Shown here piece by piece: positions 1-5,143 of a DNA stretch of 5,143 nucleotides. The notes under the pieces are model-generated. The model made no database searches, was not told where the DNA came from, and saw nothing but the letters and a program-made list of their open reading frames with translations. Source of the DNA: Actinosomnolentus pattersoniae (SeqCode) (GTDB taxonomy: Bacteria; Actinomycetota; UBA4738); assembly GCA_013817655.1 (NCBI GenBank), contig JACDCJ010000146.1, positions 1 through 5,143 on the forward strand, written 5' to 3'. The translations under genes were made by a program, and so were the position numbers. Numbering within the stretch: the stretch's first letter is position 1; every line of letters starts with the position of its first letter.

Positions 1-34
1 CGAGCCGAACGTGCGCTGGCGGACGTTCGGCTCG
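1..34. repeat. Perfect 12-bp inverted repeat with 10-nt loop
   Basis: Bases 1-12 (CGAGCCGAACGT) are the exact reverse complement of bases 23-34 (ACGTTCGGCTCG), separated by the 10-nt spacer GCGCTGGCGG. The repeat lies inside the PAC2 reading frame. It begins at the first base of the window, so the stem may extend further left. Whether it forms a functional mRNA structure, is a site of another kind, or is fortuitous cannot be told from this sequence alone. Confidence 0.75.
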
Positions 35-580
35 GCCGTGGTCGGCATCGCGAAGGACATGGATGCCCAGCTCCTGGTCACCCTGGGTGCCTTCCTGACT
101 GACGTCCCGCACTCACGGCCGGTCCCGGTGGTCGGGTCTGCACAGGACACGGAAACCGCCTCTCGACTCGGCCTAGCCCGCTCACAGTACGAGGGCCCCA
201 CCGGAATCACGGGAGTGGTCCACGACCTCTCGAACCGTGCGGGGCTACCCTCGGTGAGCCTGTGGGCGGCCGTCCCCCACTACCTGCCCTCGGGCGGCAA
301 CCCGAAGGCGGCGCTGGCCCTGGTCGACCGGGCGGCCGCGCTACTCGAGCTCCCCGTGGAAACGGACGCCCTCGCCCGGGCGGCCGCGACGTGGGAGGAA
401 GGGGTGCGCAGGCTCGTCGCCCAGAGCGAGGAACTCACGGAGTACGTCTCTCGCCTCGAGGCGGCGGCCGATCAGGGGCCCGCCCCCGGGCTCCTCTCGG
501 AGGAACCCGTCCCCTCGGGAGACGCGATCGCGGCCGAGCTCGAAAGGTTCCTGCGGGAGCAGGGAGGCACTTCCCGATGA
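2..580 (+). CDS. PAC2 family protein (proteasome assembly chaperone-like), 5' partial
   Basis: The 3' part of a PAC2-family gene enters from the left edge. The frame is open from base 2, and residues E-P-N lie before the GTG at 11 and fit the family pattern E-P-x-x-x-W-x-x-F. The GTG at 11 is therefore probably internal and the true start lies outside the window. The visible 192 residues show three blocks I recognise from actinobacterial PAC2 proteins: TLGAFLTDVPHSRPVPVVG (about 27-45), YEGPTGITGVVHD (63-75) and SLWAAVPHYL (86-95) followed by NPKAAL. The C-terminal third is charged and helical and ends with an amphipathic stretch around ELERFLREQ. PAC2 proteins resemble eukaryotic proteasome assembly chaperones; their role in bacteria is poorly defined, so no reaction is claimed. 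There is no C-terminal HbYX-type proteasome-docking motif. The stop overlaps the start of the downstream transporter gene, which implies co-transcription and probable translational coupling. Confidence 0.88.
   Translation, partial: EPNVRWRTFGSAVVGIAKDMDAQLLVTLGAFLTDVPHSRPVPVVGSAQDTETASRLGLARSQYEGPTGITGVVHDLSNRAGLPSVSLWAAVPHYLPSGGNPKAALALVDRAAALLELPVETDALARAAATWEEGVRRLVAQSEELTEYVSRLEAAADQGPAPGLLSEEPVPSGDAIAAELERFLREQGGTSR
561..567 (+). promoter_or_regulatory. Ribosome binding site for the VIT-family gene
   Basis: AGGGAGG lies 9 nt before the ATG at 577, inside the end of the PAC2 coding region. It is a strong match to a Shine-Dalgarno sequence. It fixes the start of the transporter at 577 rather than at any in-frame codon further upstream, where the same frame only shadows the PAC2 gene. 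Confidence 0.7.
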
Positions 581-1317
581 GGTTGGAGGGCCTGCGTCCC
601 CATCCGGGACCGACGCTCGACGCCGACCGGGTCCGGCCACCGGGAGCGAAGAGCGGTGCGCTTCGGGCGGCGATCTTCGGGGTGAATGACGGCCTGGTGT
701 CGAACCTCTCGTTGATCATGGGAATCGCGGGAGCCATCGGCCAGAACCGGATCATCATCCTGGCCGGCGTGGCGGGCCTTCTGGCAGGCGCCTTCTCCAT
801 GGGCGCGGGCGAGTACATCTCCATGCGAGGGCAACGCGAGCTCTTCGAGCGCCTGCTTCATCTGGAAGCGCACGAGCTCGCCACAGAGCCCGAGGAGGAA
901 CGCGCTGAGCTCGAGAGGATCTACGAGGAACGCGGGTATCCGCCCCACCTCGCACGCGAGGTCGCCGAGGTCGTGATGCGGGATCCGCAGGTGGCACTCG
1001 AGACCCACGCACGAGAGGAGCTGGGCCTTGACCCGGCCGAGCTGGGGTCCCCGTGGGGCGCCGCCCTTTCCTCCTTCCTGACGTTCTCCCTGGGAGCCGC
1101 CGTTCCCCTGGCCCCCTTCGCGATCACGTCGGGGGTCACCGCCGTCGTTGCGAGCGTTCTCGCGAGCGGGACCGCCCTCTTCGCGGTCGGAGCGACGATG
1201 TCCCGGTTCACCGGCCGCCGTCTGTTCTGGTCGGGCACGCGGATGCTGCTAGTGGGTGGCGTCGCCGCCGCCGTCACCTTCCTGGTCGGGAAGCTCGTGG
1301 ACGTGGGGATCGCCTGA
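577..1317 (+). CDS. VIT/CCC1-family Fe2+/Mn2+ transporter
   Basis: This is a complete 246-residue membrane protein of the VIT1/CCC1 family, which moves Fe2+ or Mn2+ out of the cytoplasm (in plants and yeast into the vacuole); in bacteria the likely role is metal export or detoxification. The N-terminal helix carries the family signature GVNDGLVSNLSLIMG (about 35-49), with Asp38 the likely membrane metal residue. The second helix has GAFSMGAGEYISM (71-83), including Met75 and Glu79. A Glu-rich soluble section (about 84-150, with E-A-H-E near 97-100 and EPEEERAELE near 104-113) corresponds to the cytoplasmic metal-binding helices. Three more hydrophobic segments follow at about 158-183, 186-208 and 215-245, giving the expected five. 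The length is normal for the family. The ATG overlaps the PAC2 stop (ATGA) and is preceded by a good ribosome site. The frame is open further upstream, but that part overlaps PAC2 and lacks family features. Substrate preference between Fe and Mn cannot be settled from sequence. Confidence 0.93.
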   Translation: MRLEGLRPHPGPTLDADRVRPPGAKSGALRAAIFGVNDGLVSNLSLIMGIAGAIGQNRIIILAGVAGLLAGAFSMGAGEYISMRGQRELFERLLHLEAHELATEPEEERAELERIYEERGYPPHLAREVAEVVMRDPQVALETHAREELGLDPAELGSPWGAALSSFLTFSLGAAVPLAPFAITSGVTAVVASVLASGTALFAVGATMSRFTGRRLFWSGTRMLLVGGVAAAVTFLVGKLVDVGIA

Positions 1318-1334
1318 CCGGACCTCGCCGTCAG
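1314..1334. terminator. Small hairpin between convergent VIT gene and pgi; possible weak bidirectional terminator
   Basis: CTGAC-c-GG (1314-1321) can pair with CCGTCAG (1328-1334) around the loop ACCTCG, giving 7 pairs with a one-base bulge. The stem contains the TGA stop of the VIT gene on one arm and the TGA stop of pgi (minus strand) on the other. There is no following T-run on either strand, so a canonical intrinsic terminator is not supported. It is the only structure seen between the two convergent genes. Confidence 0.3.
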
Positions 1335-2881
1335 ATCGCTTCCAGATCGGCAGGCCGTACGCGCGAGACACGCCGACCCCGCGAGCGCAGCGCCGCGAGG
1401 TCCCCGGCTGCCTGAGCGGCGATCAGATCGCCGAAGGAGTAGCGCTCACCGGGAACGGCGACGTCCTTCGCCGGCGGCTCCACGACCTGAACGAAGACCC
1501 CGGTGCCCGGACCGCCCTTGTGGAGCTGCCCGGTCGAGTGCAGGAACCTCGGCCCGAACCCCACGGTGGTGGCGACCCTCAGGCGATCACGCAGGCGGCT
1601 GCGGATGCCCTGGAGCATCGCTTCGTTGGCAGCGCTTCGGGGCAGATACGCCTGGATCGCCAGGTAGTCCCCGGGTCGCACGGTCTTGAGCAGGGCCCGG
1701 AAGTCGCCGTAAGGCGGCTCCTCGACGCCGCGCTCCAAGAGCCTTTTCGTGGCGTCCTTGGCCTCCTGTACGTTCGGCTGATCGAACGGGTGTATACCGA
1801 GCACGGCACCCGCCACCGCCGTCGCGAACTCCCACCGGAAGAACTCGCCGCCCAGTTCAGGTGGCCCGTCGACTGGGAGCATCACCGCAGGGTGACCGCC
1901 GTGCTCGAGGGGCTCCAGCGATCTCCGCGCAGGATCCCCGCCGATCCCCACGAAGAAACGGTCGTCGCCGTAGACGTCGGGGGGGCCCACGTCCTCGCCA
2001 TCGACGGGGACGATGCCGCGACCGTCCTTCCCGGTGGACTCCGCGAGGAGCTGCTCGACCCAGGGGCCGAAGGAAACCAGTGGGTCATCGAGAACGAATG
2101 TGAGCTTGTCCCTCCCGGCCCGGGCGGCTTCGCCAACGACCGCGCCGAGCCATGCACCGGGATTCTCGATGGAGCGAACAGGCGCGGCGCACGCCCCGGC
2201 CATCGCGGCAGCGTGGTCGAGGAGTCCGTCGAGGTCCGCCCCGAGGAGGGCCGCCGGCACGAGGCCCACGTAGGACATCGCCGAGTACCGGCCCCCGATG
2301 TCCGCCGGATTCCGGAAGGTCTGGCGGAATCCTCGATCGGCTGCCAGGGATTCGAGCGGCGTGCCGGGGTCCGTGATGGCGACGAAGCGAGAGCCGTCCG
2401 GCACCTTCGACCAGAAGTACGCTAGATGGGCGAGCGTCTCGACCGTTGTTCCCGACTTCGAAGCCACGATGAACAGGGTTCGATCGAGATCCAGGGTCCG
2501 CTCCAGGGCCAGGATCTGATCGGGGTGAGTGGTGTCGAGGACGGCGAGCTCCAGGCCGCCCGGATGGACGCCCAGGGCACCGCGAAGGACATCGGGGGCG
2601 AGGCTCGAGCCTCCCATGCCGGCCAGGACGGCGGCGACGAGCCCGTCCTGCACGCACCGTCCCGCGAAGTCCCGAAGGATCGCGACCTGTTCGCGCATTG
2701 CGTGGTGCACGGAGAGCCAGCCGAGCCGGTCGGCGATCTCGGTGGGGTCCGCTCGCCAGACCGTCACGTCCTTCTGCCAGATCCGTTCGACCACGCGGTG
2801 GCGGTCCAGCGCCTCCACGCGCTCGCGCACGAGACGCTCCAGTCCGGGAAGGAAGGATGTGCCTCGAGCCGGCCGTTTCAT
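1331..2881 (-). CDS. pgi: Glucose-6-phosphate isomerase
   Basis: This 516-residue cytoplasmic enzyme interconverts glucose 6-phosphate and fructose 6-phosphate in glycolysis and gluconeogenesis. It has two SIS-type sugar-isomerase lobes. Visible motifs are GMGGSS (88-93), SKSGTT (141-146, phosphate-binding loop), GGRYS (196-200, with the active-site Arg), AESTGKDG (280-287, with the probable catalytic Glu281), HPFDQPNVQEAK (364-375) and HSTGQLHKGG (448-457, containing a conserved His and Lys). Length is slightly shorter than the classical enzyme of about 550 residues. The late motifs resemble, from memory, the isomerase half of bifunctional transaldolase/Pgi proteins, but no transaldolase domain is attached here; the residues before about 30 are unassigned. 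The ATG at 2881 lies 9 nt after the marR stop with no clear Shine-Dalgarno sequence, so translation probably depends on coupling to marR. Its 3' end converges on the VIT gene with a 13-bp gap. Confidence 0.95.
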   Translation of the reverse strand: MKRPARGTSFLPGLERLVRERVEALDRHRVVERIWQKDVTVWRADPTEIADRLGWLSVHHAMREQVAILRDFAGRCVQDGLVAAVLAGMGGSSLAPDVLRGALGVHPGGLELAVLDTTHPDQILALERTLDLDRTLFIVASKSGTTVETLAHLAYFWSKVPDGSRFVAITDPGTPLESLAADRGFRQTFRNPADIGGRYSAMSYVGLVPAALLGADLDGLLDHAAAMAGACAAPVRSIENPGAWLGAVVGEAARAGRDKLTFVLDDPLVSFGPWVEQLLAESTGKDGRGIVPVDGEDVGPPDVYGDDRFFVGIGGDPARRSLEPLEHGGHPAVMLPVDGPPELGGEFFRWEFATAVAGAVLGIHPFDQPNVQEAKDATKRLLERGVEEPPYGDFRALLKTVRPGDYLAIQAYLPRSAANEAMLQGIRSRLRDRLRVATTVGFGPRFLHSTGQLHKGGPGTGVFVQVVEPPAKDVAVPGERYSFGDLIAAQAAGDLAALRSRGRRVSRVRPADLEAI

Positions 2882-2890
2882 GTCGCCGCG

Positions 2891-3313
2891 CTACTCGGCC
2901 GAGGCCAGGTCGGTGAGCATGCCCCGAAGCGCCTCGTACCGCCGGTCGCCCAGGAAGCGCTTGCTGGCCGCCTCGACGCTGGCGAGTGCCCTTCGCGCCT
3001 GAGCTCGCTCCCGCAACCCACGTGCCGTCAGCTTCACGACCTTCGCGCGGGCGTCCGCGGGATCGGGCGCCCGCCGGACGAGTCCCAGCTCCGCCAGATC
3101 GTCGACGACCTGCATCATCGCCTGCTTCGAGACCTGGGCCCTCCCGGCCAGCTCGGTCAGCCGCGTTCCGGCCCGGTCGATGTGCAGCATCGCGTAGGCC
3201 TGCCCGGGCGTCAGTCCGCCGGCTGCCCGGTCCTGAAGCGCGGAGACGATCTCCGCGTCCAACGCCCGCAAGGCTTCCAGGAGGAGTCTCGAAATCCCGG
3301 GTTGCGTCGCCAT
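2891..3313 (-). CDS. MarR-family winged-helix transcriptional regulator
   Basis: This 140-residue protein has the size and layout of a MarR regulator, normally a dimeric DNA-binding repressor that responds to small ligands. An N-terminal helix and the TPGQAYAMLHI section (about 35-45) lead into the winged helix: LTELAGRAQVSKQAMMQVVDDL (about 52-73, with the recognition helix from about 61), then LGLVRRAPDPADARAKVVKLT (76-96) as the wing with its characteristic D-x-R-A-K pattern. The C-terminal helix (about 98-138) would complete the dimer interface. The ligand is unknown. The ATG at 3313 is preceded at 8 nt by GAGGG. The gene lies directly upstream of pgi in the same reading frame, and divergently from the GNAT gene, so it may control itself, pgi and possibly the acetyltransferase through the palindrome in the shared intergenic region. 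Confidence 0.93.
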   Translation of the reverse strand: MATQPGISRLLLEALRALDAEIVSALQDRAAGGLTPGQAYAMLHIDRAGTRLTELAGRAQVSKQAMMQVVDDLAELGLVRRAPDPADARAKVVKLTARGLRERAQARRALASVEAASKRFLGDRRYEALRGMLTDLASAE

Positions 3314-3321
3314 GCCATCAA

Positions 3322-3326
3322 CCCTC
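3322..3326 (-). promoter_or_regulatory. Ribosome binding site for the marR-family gene
   Basis: On the minus strand GAGGG stands 8 nt before the ATG at 3313. The spacing is good and supports that start codon. Confidence 0.55.
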
Positions 3327-3331
3327 GGAGC

Positions 3332-3361
3332 AGGCTATCGTCGACTCGTCGATTTCGTCAA
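3332..3361 (-). promoter_or_regulatory. Predicted promoter for marR-pgi
   Basis: On the minus strand TTGACG (3361-3356) is a near-consensus -35 element. TAGCCT (3337-3332), 18 bp further on, is a weaker -10 candidate of the TAnnnT type. Transcription would start roughly at 3325-3330, leaving a very short leader close to the ribosome site. This is by-eye matching only; the -35 is persuasive, the -10 less so. Confidence 0.4.
3337..3353. promoter_or_regulatory. 17-bp imperfect palindrome, candidate MarR operator
   Basis: ATCGTCGA-C-TCGTCGAT is a palindrome with 7 of 8 base pairs matching around a central C; only the T/T at 3341/3349 fails. Its size and symmetry match typical MarR-family operators (about 16-20 bp). 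It lies within the spacer of the predicted marR promoter, where a bound dimer would block RNA polymerase, and 44 bp before the start of the GNAT gene. A third related copy of the half-site, TCGTCAA (3355-3361), follows directly and overlaps the -35 element. Assignment to this MarR protein is inference from position and symmetry. Confidence 0.5.
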
Positions 3362-3385
3362 TCCCCCTTACGAACGCCTCCGCAG

Positions 3386-3391
3386 TAACCT
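3386..3391 (+). promoter_or_regulatory. Possible -10 element for a leaderless GNAT transcript
   Basis: TAACCT (pattern TAnnnT) ends 6 nt before the GNAT ATG at 3398, the spacing expected of leaderless genes common in high-GC actinobacteria. No good -35 element was seen and no well-spaced Shine-Dalgarno sequence is present (GGCGGA abuts the ATG). This is suggestive only. Confidence 0.25.
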
Positions 3392-3397
3392 GGCGGA

Positions 3398-3886
3398 ATG
3401 GAGATTCGGGCCGTCGACCCTTCTCAGTACGAGGCCGCGGGGCGGGCGACCGCAGGTGCGTACGCGGAGTTTGCGCCTCCCGGCGACGCCGAGTGGGCGG
3501 AGTACCTGCAGACGATCGCCGACGTCGGCGCGCGGGCCGAACGGATGCTCGTGATCGCCGCCGTGGAGGAGGGCCGGATCCTCGGCACGGCAACCCTCGA
3601 GATGGAGCAGACGCTGGGGGATGATGACGCCGAACTTCCGCCGGACACGGCCAGCCTTCGGATGCTCGGCGTCGCGCCCGCCGCTCGCGGGAGAGGCGTC
3701 GGGCGAGCCCTCGTCGAAGCATGCCTCGAGCGGGCCCGCGCGGCCGGCAAGCGAGTGATGGTCCTTCGGACCACCGAGCGGATGGAGGTGGCCGCCGCGC
3801 TCTACCGCTCGCTCGGCTTCGAACGAGACCCGGCGCGCGATCTCGACGGGGACTTGCGTCTGGTCGCCTACAGGCTCGCGCTCTAA
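3398..3886 (+). CDS. GNAT-family N-acetyltransferase
   Basis: This 162-residue protein is a typical single-domain GNAT enzyme, which transfers an acetyl group from acetyl-CoA to an amine on a small molecule or protein. The central strand LRMLGVAPAARGRGVGRAL (about 87-105) is motif A with the acetyl-CoA pyrophosphate loop R97-x-x-G100-x-G102. The following helix (ALVEACLERARAAG, 104-117) and strand (VMVLRTT) come next, and then AALYRSLGFE (133-142) is motif B, with Tyr136 in the usual general-acid position. The N-terminal part (about 1-60) is acidic and variable, as expected for the substrate side. The substrate is not recognisable. An in-frame TAA at 3386-3388 excludes starts further upstream, so ATG 3398 is well supported. 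The gene is divergent from marR and its stop overlaps that of the convergent ABC transporter gene. Confidence 0.92.
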   Translation: MEIRAVDPSQYEAAGRATAGAYAEFAPPGDAEWAEYLQTIADVGARAERMLVIAAVEEGRILGTATLEMEQTLGDDDAELPPDTASLRMLGVAPAARGRGVGRALVEACLERARAAGKRVMVLRTTERMEVAAALYRSLGFERDPARDLDGDLRLVAYRLAL

Positions 3887-5143
3887 GCGGGCGCTCGCAG
3901 GACCTCTCCGGTCGCAAGAACTACGCCGTCCTCGCATTCCGCCTCGACCATCCCGCCGCGGAACTGCTGCTGGTAGAGGCGCGCATACAGTCCGTCGCGC
4001 TCGAGCAGCTCCGCGTGGGTCCCGCGTTCGACCACCCGTCCACGGTCGAGCACGAAGATCACGTCGGCGGCGAGGATCGTCGACAGCCGATGAGCGATAG
4101 CCAGGGTGGTTCGCCCCCGCATCAGAGGCCGGAGCGCCTCCTGTACCAGGCGCTCGCTGGTGGTGTCGAGGGACGATGTCGCCTCGTCGAGGATGAGGAT
4201 CCGCGGATCCTTCAGGATCACGCGCGCGATGGCGAGCCGCTGCTTCTCTCCGCCCGACAGACGGTAGCCGCGCTCGCCGACGACGGTGTCGTAGCCATCG
4301 GAAAGCTCCACGATGCGGTCATGGATGAACGCGGCGCGAGCGGCGGCCTCCATCTCTTCCTGCGAGGCACCGGGCCGCCCGTACTGCAGGTTCTGGCGGA
4401 CCGTGGTGTGGAACAGGTAGGTCTCCTGGGTGACCATTCCGATGCTCTCGGCGAGCGACTCGAGGGCGACCTTCCGCACGTCGGTGCCATCGATCTCCAC
4501 GGCTCCGTCGTTCACGTCGTACATCCTGGGGACGAGGTAGGTCATCGTCGTCTTGCCCGCTCCGCTCGGCCCCACGAGCGCGGCGAGCTGGCCCGGCTCG
4601 ATCTCCAGGTCGACGTTGGCAAGAGTCCAGTCGCGGGGGCGCCCATCGCCCGAAACGGTCGCGAGGGGGGGCGCCGGCTCATCGGCAGCCCCCCGGAGAT
4701 CGTCGTCTGGGCCGAGATCCTCCTGCGGAACGTCGTAACGAAAGAACACGTTCCGAAATCGCACGTGACCCCGAACCGACTCCGGCCGAAGCTCCTGTGC
4801 GTCCGGGGCGTCGACGATGTCGTGTGGCATGTCGAGGTACTCGTGGATCCGCTCGAACAGAGCCATCGAGGACTGCACCTCCACAGAGATCTGCAGCATC
4901 TGCCCGATCGGGAAGAACAGCCGGCTCTGCAACGTCGTGAAGGCGACGATGGCGCCGGCCGAGATATCGGGTGAGGAGGCCGAGTCGTTGACGAACCCCG
5001 CCACCAGATAGACGAGTGCCGGCGTGATCGAGAAGAAGATCTGGACGACCGCGAAGAAGGAACGGCCGATCATCTGCTGGCGTACCTGGAGATCCGCCAG
5101 GCGCTGGTTCTCCCGCCCGAACCGGTCGATCTCGAACCGCTGG
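3883..5143 (-). CDS. ABC exporter, transmembrane domain fused to ATPase, 5' partial
   Basis: This is the C-terminal 419 residues of a half-transporter that pumps an unknown substrate across the cytoplasmic membrane using ATP. The frame stays open to the right edge (first whole codon ends at 5142), so the ATG at 5073 is probably internal and the first transmembrane helices lie outside. Counting from that ATG: two hydrophobic segments (about 4-29 and 39-60) are the last helices of the ABC type-1 membrane domain. The ATPase follows, with A-loop Tyr113, Walker A GPSGAGKT (168-175), Q-loop Gln216 in VTQET, signature LSGGEKQ (272-278), Walker B ILILDE (292-297), D-loop SLD (301-303) and H-loop His328. 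All catalytic motifs are intact. An acidic, Pro/Gly-rich insertion (about 115-147) separates the A-loop strand from the next strand. The family includes multidrug and lipid exporters; a neighbouring partner subunit may lie upstream, out of view. Confidence 0.94.
   Translation of the reverse strand, partial: QRFEIDRFGRENQRLADLQVRQQMIGRSFFAVVQIFFSITPALVYLVAGFVNDSASSPDISAGAIVAFTTLQSRLFFPIGQMLQISVEVQSSMALFERIHEYLDMPHDIVDAPDAQELRPESVRGHVRFRNVFFRYDVPQEDLGPDDDLRGAADEPAPPLATVSGDGRPRDWTLANVDLEIEPGQLAALVGPSGAGKTTMTYLVPRMYDVNDGAVEIDGTDVRKVALESLAESIGMVTQETYLFHTTVRQNLQYGRPGASQEEMEAAARAAFIHDRIVELSDGYDTVVGERGYRLSGGEKQRLAIARVILKDPRILILDEATSSLDTTSERLVQEALRPLMRGRTTLAIAHRLSTILAADVIFVLDRGRVVERGTHAELLERDGLYARLYQQQFRGGMVEAECEDGVVLATGEVLRAPA

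Noticed and set aside
262..576. N-terminal extension of the VIT gene up to an ATG at 262
   Set aside because: This part overlaps the conserved PAC2 coding region in another frame, is Arg/Gly/Pro-rich without family features, and a strong ribosome site precedes the ATG at 577.
1256..2425. Long + strand open frame of 389 codons opposite pgi
   Set aside because: It lies antisense to a clearly recognisable Pgi with all active-site motifs. Its composition (Arg, Gly, Pro, Glu rich) is what high-GC codon bias produces on the opposite strand, and no domain is recognisable.
2426..3388. + strand open frame of 320 codons across pgi 5' end and marR
   Set aside because: It is antisense to two recognised genes, has low-information composition, and its end runs through the divergent promoter region.
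3876..3900. Possible terminator at the GNAT/ABC junction from GCGCTC repeats
   Set aside because: The copies are direct repeats (GCGCTC ... GCGCTC), not inverted ones. Only a 4-bp stem could be drawn and there is no T-run.
3318..3937. Minus-strand frames of about 190-200 codons opposite the GNAT gene
   Set aside because: They are antisense to a GNAT protein with a clear acetyl-CoA motif. Arg-rich composition and lack of any domain mark them as shadows.
3721..4974. + strand open frame of 417 codons across GNAT 3' end and ABC gene
   Set aside because: It overlaps the GNAT gene in another frame and is antisense to an ABC ATPase with every catalytic motif intact. It is a GC-driven shadow frame.
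1..5143. A previously undescribed multi-gene system (defence, mobile or biosynthetic)
   Set aside because: All six genes belong to well-known families and sit in three separate transcription units plus one shared intergenic region. There are no nucleases, transposases, toxin-like small genes or repeats arranged in arrays to support such a system.

Overview
This is a GC-rich window with strong G/C bias at third codon positions, densely packed with genes on both strands. The PAC2-family protein, the GC-rich coding style and the actinobacterial look of the encoded proteins suggest a member of the Actinomycetota or a neighbouring high-GC lineage. That is inferred from family resemblance only. No rRNA, tRNA, CRISPR array, insertion sequence or phage gene was seen.

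Layout from left to right: (1) The 3' part of a PAC2-family (proteasome assembly chaperone-like) gene runs off the left edge on the + strand. It overlaps by ATGA (577-580) a complete VIT/CCC1-family Fe2+/Mn2+ transporter gene (577-1317). (2) After 13 bp comes the stop codon of a convergent, minus-strand glucose-6-phosphate isomerase gene (pgi, 2881 down to 1331). Just upstream of pgi on the same strand is a small MarR-family regulator (3313 down to 2891), so the two form a likely two-gene operon. (3) An 84-bp divergent intergenic region (3314-3397) holds a plausible promoter for the marR-pgi pair and a 17-bp near-perfect palindrome that could be the regulator's own operator. (4) A GNAT acetyltransferase gene (3398-3886, + strand) leads away from that region. 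(5) It converges, with a 4-nt stop-codon overlap, on the 3' part of an ABC exporter gene (transmembrane domain plus ATPase) that enters from the right edge on the minus strand.

The genes look like ordinary housekeeping and accessory functions: central carbon metabolism (pgi), metal handling (VIT), an exporter, a regulator and an acetyltransferase. I found no evidence of a new multi-gene defence, mobile or biosynthetic system. The points most worth a second look are the MarR operator candidate, the fact that marR and pgi share a reading frame separated by a single TAG, a perfect 12-bp inverted repeat inside the PAC2 coding region, a stem containing both stop codons between the VIT gene and pgi, and an acidic insertion at the nucleotide-binding entrance of the ABC ATPase. 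Coding density is so high that no gene-free stretch exceeds 300 bases.
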